DNA from: an uncultured Bacteroidales bacterium
Lineage (GTDB): Bacteria; Bacteroidota; Bacteroidia; Bacteroidales; UBA932
Assembly (NCBI GenBank): GCA_946405485.1
Contig: CAMJHJ010000012.1
Location: 1 to 21,265, forward strand
Reading direction: 5' to 3'
Length of the DNA stretch: 21,265 nucleotides
The translations under genes and the position numbers were made by a program. The notes beneath the pieces were generated by a model. It was not told the origin of the DNA. It searched no databases and was given only the letters and a program-made list of their open reading frames with translations. Position 1 is the first letter of the stretch. Every line of letters begins with the position of its first letter. Positions 1 through 6,928 of the stretch are shown in pieces.

Positions 1-1174
<1,174 letters not shown>

Positions 1175-1209
1175 TCAGTATTTTAAAGAGTTTGTTTTCA
1201 ATTGCGGCG

Positions 1210-1240
1210 CAAATATACGAAATCAAAAGAAGAATGTCAA
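1210..1240 (-). promoter_or_regulatory. Promoter of eno (TTG-N20-TATATTTG)
   Basis: Read on the minus strand, TTGACA begins at 1240 and a perfect TAnnTTTG -7 box (TATATTTG) spans 1217-1210, with 20 bases between the TTG and the box. This is the Bacteroidetes housekeeping-sigma pattern. It predicts transcription starting near 1206 and a leader of about 38 bases. The TTG overlaps the stop codon of the upstream DUF1846 gene (TGA, 1239-1237). Confidence 0.75.
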
Positions 1241-1248
1241 TTCTTCTT
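1227..1248 (-). terminator. Possible weak terminator hairpin at the end of the DUF1846 gene
   Basis: AAGAAGAA (1227-1234) and TTCTTCTT (1241-1248) form a perfect 8-bp stem with a six-base loop. On the minus strand the 3' arm is followed by TTGATTT. The left minus-strand arm encodes the last residues KKN of the upstream protein, and the loop carries its stop codon and the -33 TTG of the eno promoter. The stem is almost all A-T apart from two G-C pairs, so its strength as a terminator is doubtful. Confidence 0.35.
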
Positions 1249-2700
1249 GACAGGATCGCAGGTCAGTCCGACCCCCAGCTTTTTGAAGATCTTCTGGTCG
1301 ACTTCGCTCAGCATCACGGTCGAATGCACCTGGCATCCTTTCAGCTGCGGCAGGCAGCTCAAAGCCTTGCTGCAGTTCTCATCCTGGGTGCTCAGCATCG
1401 ACAGCGCGACGAGGACCTCGTCCGTGTGCAGGCGCGGGTTGTGGCCGTGCAGATAAGTCACTTTGGTCTTCTGGATCGGCTCGATCATCGATTCCGGGAT
1501 CAGCTTGACATGATGGGGAATGCCGGCCAGATGCTTGGTCGCATTCAGGATCAGGGCGGCGCTGGGGCCGAGGAGCGCGCTCGTCTCGGCGCTGATGAGC
1601 GTCCCGTCCGCGAGTTCGATCGCGGAAGAAGGTACGCCGGAGAGCGCCTTGCGCTCGCGTGCGGCGACCGTCGTGCGGCGATAAGCGGTATTGATGCCGG
1701 CCTGCTGCATCAGCAGCTTGATCTTGTTGACCTCGGACTCGTTGTCAGCCCCGTCCGTGAATTTGCAGAGGGCCGTGAAATAACGGCGGATAATCTCATC
1801 GCGCGCGGCGGCGCAGCAGACATCCTCGTCGGACATGCAGAAACCGACCATGTTGACGCCCATATCCGTCGGGGACTTATAAGGATTCTCGCCATAGATG
1901 CCCCGGAAAAGCGCATCCAGGACCGGGAAAATCTCGATATCACGGTTGTAGTTGACCGCCGTCTTGCCGTAGGCTTCCAGATGGAAGGGATCGATCATGT
2001 TGACGTCGTTCAGGTCGGCCGTAGCAGCCTCGTAGGCCATGTTGACCGGGTGCTTCAGCGGCAGGTTCCAGATCGGGAAAGTCTCGAACTTCGCGTATCC
2101 GGCCTTGATGCCGCGGGTGTTGTCCTGGTAGATCTGGCTCAGGCAGGTGGCCATCTTGCCGCTGCCCGGACCGGGCGCCGTCACGACGACCAGCGGGCGG
2201 GTCGTCACGACATAGTCGTTCTTGCCGAATCCTTCCTCCGAATCAATGAGCGCGACATTGTGCGGATAACCTTCGATCGTATGGTGGTAATACACCTTGA
2301 CGCCGAGCCGCTCCAGCCGCATGCGGAAAGCGTCTGCGCTGGACTGGCCCGTATAGTGGGTGATCACGACGGAACTGACCAGCAGGCCCCGGGACGTAAA
2401 CTCGTCCCGCAGGCGCAGCACATCTACGTCATAGGTGATGCCCAGGTCCTCGCGGATCTTGTTCTTTTCGATGTCGACAGCGCTGATGACGATGACGATT
2501 TCAACCTCGTCACTGAGCTGCATCAGCATCTTGAGCTTACTGTCCGGCTCAAAGCCCGGCAGCACGCGGCTGGCGTGGAAATCATCGAAGAGTTTGCCTC
2601 CGAACTCCAGATAAAGCTTGTCCCCAAATTGAGCGATACGCTCCCTGATGTGTTCCGATTGGATCTTGAGGTACTTGGCGTTGTCGAACCCGTATTTCAT
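1237..2700 (-). CDS. DUF1846 / UPF0371 family protein
   Basis: This 487-residue soluble cytoplasmic protein has the length and conserved text of the DUF1846 (UPF0371) family: an N-terminal KYLKIQSEHIRERI segment, LYLEFGGKLFDDFHASRVLPGF around residues 30-50, and a glycine-rich APGPGSGKMATCLSQ stretch at 175-189 that looks like a nucleotide- or phosphate-binding loop. The family is widespread in gut anaerobes and has structural-genomics structures, but to my knowledge no firmly assigned reaction. Some members are automatically annotated as ATP-dependent. The start at 2700 is the ATG following a well-spaced promoter, with no other start nearby. The gene is followed by eno in the same direction, which has its own promoter, so the two are probably only loosely linked. 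Family assignment is confident; the biochemical role is unknown. Confidence 0.9.
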   Translation of the reverse strand: MKYGFDNAKYLKIQSEHIRERIAQFGDKLYLEFGGKLFDDFHASRVLPGFEPDSKLKMLMQLSDEVEIVIVISAVDIEKNKIREDLGITYDVDVLRLRDEFTSRGLLVSSVVITHYTGQSSADAFRMRLERLGVKVYYHHTIEGYPHNVALIDSEEGFGKNDYVVTTRPLVVVTAPGPGSGKMATCLSQIYQDNTRGIKAGYAKFETFPIWNLPLKHPVNMAYEAATADLNDVNMIDPFHLEAYGKTAVNYNRDIEIFPVLDALFRGIYGENPYKSPTDMGVNMVGFCMSDEDVCCAAARDEIIRRYFTALCKFTDGADNESEVNKIKLLMQQAGINTAYRRTTVAARERKALSGVPSSAIELADGTLISAETSALLGPSAALILNATKHLAGIPHHVKLIPESMIEPIQKTKVTYLHGHNPRLHTDEVLVALSMLSTQDENCSKALSCLPQLKGCQVHSTVMLSEVDQKIFKKLGVGLTCDPVKKN

Positions 2701-2725
2701 AAGAAGGATAAATCAATACGGGTTA

Positions 2726-2758
2726 CAAAGCTAATTTTTTTTATCGGATTTTGCAAAA
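2726..2758 (-). promoter_or_regulatory. Promoter of the DUF1846 gene (TTTTG-N20-TAGCTTTG)
   Basis: On the minus strand TTTTG (2758-2754) is followed after exactly 20 bases by the -7 box TAGCTTTG (2733-2726), a full TAnnTTTG match. Transcription would start near 2722, about 22 bases before the ATG at 2700. The -33 element lies in a self-complementary TTTTGCAAAA (2749-2758) also usable by the divergent gene. Confidence 0.75.
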
Positions 2759-2784
2759 GCATTCGTGCAACTTCGTTATATTTG
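2749..2784 (+). promoter_or_regulatory. Promoter of the fimbrillin-hydrolase lipoprotein (TATATTTG)
   Basis: A perfect -7 box TATATTTG lies at 2777-2784, with TTTTG at 2749-2753, 23 bases upstream (slightly long spacing). The predicted transcription start falls at about 2788, within the ATGATG start codons (2787-2792), so the mRNA may have almost no leader. Confidence 0.6.
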
Positions 2785-2786
2785 TA

Positions 2787-4676
2787 ATGATGAAAAGAAT
2801 ATGGATTTACGCCCTCGCCGCCCTGGCGCTCGTATCCTGCGTCCGGGAGCTCCGGCCCGAGCCCGTGGTCGAATCGGACGACGGGTTGGTCGAACGGACC
2901 TGGACGGTGTCCTTCGGCCCGGAGACCCGGGCGACTCTGGACGAAGGGCTGTGCCCGGTTTGGGAAGTCGGAGAGAAACTTTCCATCTATGACCCCGTCA
3001 TTAATACCGGCCGGGCTTTTACCGTCACCTCCGTCTCAGGGCACCGGGCCACCATCACGGGACGGATCAGCGACGGAGACTTTCCCATCAATGCCATCTA
3101 TCCATCCAAGAGCGCCGGCGCTTGGACCAAAGAAGGCACCAACCGGCCCAAACTGCCTGCCACACAGAGCATCCCGAGTGGACGCAACGTCTGCCCCGAC
3201 GTGCTGGTTTCCATGGCCAGCAGTGAACACCAGGATGAACTCCTCGTTTTCCACAATGCCGTCTCCCTGTTAAAATTCCGGATCGCCAGGGAAGGTTTAT
3301 CCACGGTCCGTTTCGATCTTTCCGGTGACACGGCGAAACAATATTCCGTTTCTGCGGCAGAAGGCACTTTCGCGTTGGGTGACTATTACCTTGCCGTCGA
3401 CCCCGCCTCGTACTCAGGCATCAGCGTCACTTGTTACACAGGCTTTGACTGCGAGTATACGAAAGCCTCAGACAAACCGTTGGAGGCCAAGCTGAACGGT
3501 ATCCTGAACCTCGGAACCGTCTCTGACGGGAAAGCCCGGCGCACCTATTCCATAACCAGCGAGAAAAGCTATGCCACCCAGCAGGCTCTGATTGACGAAA
3601 CAGGCATTTTAAACGGCTTGAGCTCCTTGACAGCGTCGCTCGCCAATCTCGCATTAATTACCGGATTCCCCTTAAGAAATACTCCGGTCCACGCATTCAA
3701 CATCACCCATCCCTCCGCCGATCCGCAAGGAAGGCCGGTCACCCTTTCCGCACGGATCTATATTCCGGAAGCCGCCCTCAACGGGGAAAAGGCGCTCGAC
3801 GGCATCGCCATCGCCAACCACGGGACGATCGCTTCCAACCCCGAATGCCCCACGATGTCGGGTGATTTCGAGGCGATCTTCGCCTGGAAGAACTATGCGA
3901 TCGTCATGAGCGACTATTACGGATTCGGAGCCAGCAAGGACCGCCCCCAAGCCTTCCTGGACCCGGAAACCACCGCAAGGGGGACCTTGAACGCCTATTA
4001 TGCCGCCTTGCAGCTGATGGAGGACAGGAATGTCAGCGTGGGTTCCGTACGTTTCAATTTCGGTTATTCCCAAGGTGGATTCAACACGCTTGCCAACCTC
4101 CGGTACCTGAAGGAGCATCCGGAGCTTGACCTCAAGTTCACAAAGTCTTTTGCCGGCGGTGGGCCCTATGACGTACCTGGGACTTGGAGCAGTTACCTGA
4201 CCGGTAATTTCGGCAATGCGATCGGCTTCATCCCGCTGACCCTGGTGAGCATGAATGAATCGCAACAGCTGGGGCTTGATTATGCCACGCTTTTCAAAGA
4301 GCCGCTGCTGTCCAACTGGCGAGAGTGGATCCTTTCCAAGAAATACAATATGGCCACTATCAACAGCAAGATCGGACAGGTGGGGATCGCAGACATCCTG
4401 ACCGCCGACATGGTTGCTGGGCGGGGGACGTCCTACGAAACCATCATGGCAACGGCCGCCCGATATTCCTTGATCTCAGGATGGGAACCGGATGCAGACA
4501 GCCGGATCTGGATCTATCACTCCACGCAGGACGACATCGTCCCCTATTCTAACCTCACGTCTTTGAAAAGCCGTTGGAGCGGCAACAGCAATATCACTTG
4601 GCAAAACGGGACCGGCGACCATGTCGCCGGCTGTATCAGTTTCATTTTAAATGTCTTGAACGAATGGAAACCATAG
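2787..4676 (+). CDS. Lipoprotein with fimbrillin-like N-terminus and alpha/beta-hydrolase C-terminus
   Basis: Starting from the ATG at 2787 (a second in-frame ATG follows at once), the 629-residue product begins MMKRIWIYALAALALVSC. This is a lipoprotein signal with the lipidated cysteine at about residue 18. Residues ~35-250 resemble the first domain of fimbrillin/Mfa-type Bacteroidales proteins: ETRATLDEG, then VWEVGEKLSIYD, and an NAVSLLKF strand. Residues ~300-629 read as an alpha/beta hydrolase of lipase or prolyl-oligopeptidase-like type. The probable nucleophile is Ser428 in GYSQGG, an acid lies in STQDDIVPYS (about 582-583), and the histidine is in GDHVAGC (about 612). It is therefore probably a surface or periplasm-facing esterase, lipase or peptidase; the substrate is unknown. 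A longer reading from 2751 is possible but would bury the signal peptide. A small gene overlaps its stop. Domain architecture is a confident reading; the activity is inferred. Confidence 0.8.
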   Translation: MMKRIWIYALAALALVSCVRELRPEPVVESDDGLVERTWTVSFGPETRATLDEGLCPVWEVGEKLSIYDPVINTGRAFTVTSVSGHRATITGRISDGDFPINAIYPSKSAGAWTKEGTNRPKLPATQSIPSGRNVCPDVLVSMASSEHQDELLVFHNAVSLLKFRIAREGLSTVRFDLSGDTAKQYSVSAAEGTFALGDYYLAVDPASYSGISVTCYTGFDCEYTKASDKPLEAKLNGILNLGTVSDGKARRTYSITSEKSYATQQALIDETGILNGLSSLTASLANLALITGFPLRNTPVHAFNITHPSADPQGRPVTLSARIYIPEAALNGEKALDGIAIANHGTIASNPECPTMSGDFEAIFAWKNYAIVMSDYYGFGASKDRPQAFLDPETTARGTLNAYYAALQLMEDRNVSVGSVRFNFGYSQGGFNTLANLRYLKEHPELDLKFTKSFAGGGPYDVPGTWSSYLTGNFGNAIGFIPLTLVSMNESQQLGLDYATLFKEPLLSNWREWILSKKYNMATINSKIGQVGIADILTADMVAGRGTSYETIMATAARYSLISGWEPDADSRIWIYHSTQDDIVPYSNLTSLKSRWSGNSNITWQNGTGDHVAGCISFILNVLNEWKP

Positions 4677-4798
4677 AACGCTTCCCCTATCTGCAGCCGG
4701 TTTCCTCCGTTTGGGAAACGCTGCCGGAGCAGGTCTTATGCGCAAGCGCCGAGACCGAGCCATATGATGACAACGGCAATTATGATTGGGGGGATTGA
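4664..4798 (+). CDS. 44-residue micro-protein overlapping the lipoprotein stop
   Basis: The ATG at 4664 lies inside the last codons of the fimbrillin-hydrolase gene, in another frame, and opens a 44-codon frame ending in TGA at 4796-4798. The product starts METIERFPYLQPVSSVWETL, has a single LC pair near residue 25-26, and ends in an acidic, aromatic tail (DDNGNYDWGD). Short proteins of this style are familiar in Bacteroidales: a Pro/Val-rich start, a central L-C-S/A stretch and a D/N/W-rich tail. They often sit next to surface lipoproteins and have no known function. The 13-base overlap suggests translational coupling. It could instead be a chance frame, but its composition and position make a real gene more likely. 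Confidence 0.55.
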   Translation: METIERFPYLQPVSSVWETLPEQVLCASAETEPYDDNGNYDWGD

Positions 4799-4820
4799 AC
4801 ACCCCGGAAAGACAAACGAA

Positions 4821-5264
4821 ATGGCATACGACATCCAACTGAGACTGCCCGAAGGCTGGCAGAAAGAAATGGAAACCTATCTGGACGAGGGCGGGGCCGA
4901 GGTCACGCACCTCGAGGCGCACCGTTACAACGAGGCCAAAAAGCGCGACGAAGGCTACATCGACGTATACGTAGGACCGCTTCCCGAAGATACGACCGCC
5001 GAGGACCAGGCCTTGTCCAACTATGCGGACATCGTGGGATTCGACGATGACGATCCGGAAGACTTCAATCCGATCGCGACCATCAAGTTCAACGGTAAGA
5101 AAGCCTACGGATTCGACGCCTTTTTCGAAGACGACAGTCCGATGATGTTCCTCGCCCAGGAGGTCAAGAGCGGCATCCTTGCCATCATGTGCGTCGCCGG
5201 ATCGGACGACGAGAAACTGAAAGAGGCGCTCACCCTTGTCGAGCGCGGCCTGCGGGTCAAGTAA
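4821..5264 (+). CDS. Small acidic protein of unknown function
   Basis: I do not recognise this gene. From the ATG at 4821 it encodes 147 residues (MAYDIQLRLPEGWQ...). An upstream in-frame ATG at 4764 would add 19 residues overlapping the micro-protein and looks less likely. There is no signal peptide or membrane segment. The middle is very acidic (FDDDDPEDF near residues 73-81), and the end has alternating strands and a helix (GILAIMCVAG...DEKLKEALTLVERGLRV). The LPEGW opening, central FNGKKAYGF and final helix recall the small Mog1/PsbP/DcrB-like fold, but this is only a pattern impression. It lies 22 bases after the micro-protein in the same direction, and its stop is three bases from the stop of the convergent DUF4838 gene. 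Confidence 0.75.
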   Translation: MAYDIQLRLPEGWQKEMETYLDEGGAEVTHLEAHRYNEAKKRDEGYIDVYVGPLPEDTTAEDQALSNYADIVGFDDDDPEDFNPIATIKFNGKKAYGFDAFFEDDSPMMFLAQEVKSGILAIMCVAGSDDEKLKEALTLVERGLRVK

Positions 5265-5267
5265 TCC

Positions 5268-6830
5268 TTATTCGAAAGCCATTCCGTACCCACGGAAGAG
5301 TTCGTCCGTCACTCCATATTGACGGACATAATCCCCGTTCAACCAGGTGGCGAACTGGGTGACGGAGGCCGCGCCAAGGCTGCGGTACAGCGCCACGTCA
5401 CGCGCACACTGCGAAGGGTCGAAAGCCAGCTCCTTGAGCTCCGCCTTCTTCCAACGGGAATTCATCGACTCGTCCAGCCAGTACTCCAGGATATGCTGCG
5501 TATAGGCCGGGAAAGCGAGCAGATTGTCCTGCAAGGCACGCAACTCCCCTTCCGGCAACGGCTCAGCATAGTTCCTCAAGATGGGCGCATATTCCAGGAA
5601 GACCCCTTCCGCCGCCCGTACCCGCCGGGGCGCCGGCAAGGTCTGATGGTAAGCCAAATGGGCCAGGGTCGCCTCGGGATCGTATTCACGCAAGAGCGCG
5701 AGCAAGCGGTTCTCGAACAGGAGCGTCTGCTCCGAAGGTGATAACTCCCGGCAATCCTCGCAATAACAATATTTATATTCCTTGTCGTCCGGCCAGAGGA
5801 AATAGCGGTGCGTGGTCGGCTTCATCCATTCCAGCAAATGCTCCAACTGGGGCCGTATCGCCTCGATGACGGCGTCCGAAGTGAAGCAAAGGTTGTAGTC
5901 CGCCACCCGATCCCCTTTCTCATCCATCCGGAACCACTCCGGATGACCCTCGTATAACGAGCGCGGCAACAGGGTTTCGAGGGCATGCAACTCGTATTCG
6001 ACATCGACGTCATACTGCTTGCAAAGGTCGAGGAAGGCCACGCCCTTGTCGCTCCGGATGAAAGCTTCCAGCGTGTCGATCGGGTCGTTGGAGGTCGCCG
6101 CATGGAGGCCGATCACGTTGATGCCGGACAGGCGGATGCGCTTCTCCCACTCATCCAGGCTGAGGGAAGTGATGTCGTCAGGATAGACCACGACTCCCCT
6201 TTTCTCTTCCGTCGGCGTCATCTTGCAAGGGAAGAACACCTTGGGCTGATGGAAATCCGGATTCTCGTCATCCGTCGGGACCAGGGAATACCAGAGAATC
6301 TCTCCGCCAGTGGCCTCTCCCTGAAAAACGCCCATCCAGAATCCGCCGTCCAGGTCCATGCCCAAAGACTGCAGTTCCTGACGTGAAACGCTGCCGGCGA
6401 CCCGGTAACCCCAGGGCGTAAGCATGGCGCGGGTTTCCATCGTGGCGAAATCCCAGTCAAAATCGAACTCCCGGTAAAACACCGCCTTGTAATCCATCAC
6501 ACGCCCCTCCGCATCAATCTCGGCACAGTAATAGGGATCGTTCAGTTTTCCGTCCCGGGCGAAGAATATCTCTACGCGGTCCTCGGGATCCACATCCCTT
6601 TCTGTCAGGAAGGGGTCCGTCCGCGTCAGGGTCGAGTCGCTGACCTCGAACTGAAAGAAGAAACGATCCGCCGTGCTGTGGCAGCAGAAACGCGTATCAT
6701 TGTCCAGCCCGCTCCAGGGGGCATGCAATGCCTGAGCCTCAAATCCCTTTCCCACGTCAACGATTTCGGATGCCGGTTTCATCGCGCATCCGGCAAGCAT
6801 TAAGGCAAAAAACCATACACAGTGTCTCAT
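5268..6830 (-). CDS. Lipoprotein with CBM9-like and DUF4838 domains
   Basis: Starting at the ATG at 6830, the 520-residue protein opens MRHCVWFFALMLAGCAMKP, a short lipoprotein signal with Cys15 lipidated. A start further upstream at 6887 would hide this signal. Residues ~25-210 resemble the carbohydrate-binding family 9-like fold used in exported glycan proteins: DRFFFQFEVSD, EDRVEIFFARDG, YYCAEIDAEGRV. Residues ~215-520 match the DUF4838 type: IRLSGINVIGLHA, EGHPEWFRMDEKG, a cysteine cluster in YCYCEDCREL, then NRLLALL. DUF4838 proteins are TIM-barrel, glycosidase-related proteins common in Bacteroidetes glycan loci, with poorly defined substrates. It diverges from the GH2 gene across an intergenic region with promoters on both strands. 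Likely role: envelope-anchored glycan binding or hydrolysis (inferred). Confidence 0.8.
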   Translation of the reverse strand: MRHCVWFFALMLAGCAMKPASEIVDVGKGFEAQALHAPWSGLDNDTRFCCHSTADRFFFQFEVSDSTLTRTDPFLTERDVDPEDRVEIFFARDGKLNDPYYCAEIDAEGRVMDYKAVFYREFDFDWDFATMETRAMLTPWGYRVAGSVSRQELQSLGMDLDGGFWMGVFQGEATGGEILWYSLVPTDDENPDFHQPKVFFPCKMTPTEEKRGVVVYPDDITSLSLDEWEKRIRLSGINVIGLHAATSNDPIDTLEAFIRSDKGVAFLDLCKQYDVDVEYELHALETLLPRSLYEGHPEWFRMDEKGDRVADYNLCFTSDAVIEAIRPQLEHLLEWMKPTTHRYFLWPDDKEYKYCYCEDCRELSPSEQTLLFENRLLALLREYDPEATLAHLAYHQTLPAPRRVRAAEGVFLEYAPILRNYAEPLPEGELRALQDNLLAFPAYTQHILEYWLDESMNSRWKKAELKELAFDPSQCARDVALYRSLGAASVTQFATWLNGDYVRQYGVTDELFRGYGMAFE

Positions 6831-6854
6831 CTCTCGGAATTCTTTGGAACAAAA

Positions 6855-6887
6855 CAAAGATACGATAAAGGGAGGTAATTTGAGCAA
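6855..6887 (-). promoter_or_regulatory. Promoter of the DUF4838 lipoprotein gene (TATCTTTG)
   Basis: The minus strand carries a perfect -7 box TATCTTTG (6862-6855), with TTG 22 bases upstream (6887-6885). The transcription start is predicted near 6851, giving a leader of about 20 bases before the ATG at 6830. Confidence 0.65.
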
Positions 6888-6894
6888 GATTCTT

Positions 6895-6902
6895 TACCTT
6901 TG
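6895..6902 (+). promoter_or_regulatory. -7 box of the GH2 gene (TACCTTTG)
   Basis: TACCTTTG matches TAnnTTTG fully and lies 26 bases before the TTG start at 6929. No clear TTG -33 element is seen at the usual distance, which may imply activator-dependent transcription. It lies just upstream of, and points away from, the DUF4838 promoter. Confidence 0.5.
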
Positions 6903-6928
6903 ATAGCAAACCCATCAGAATCACCGTT

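Noticed and set aside
1192..2787. A plus-strand open frame of about 530 codons opposite the DUF1846 gene
   Set aside because: The minus-strand protein matches a known family over its full length and has a well-spaced promoter; the plus frame is low in hydrophobic-core pattern and rich in H/D/R, as expected of an antisense shadow.
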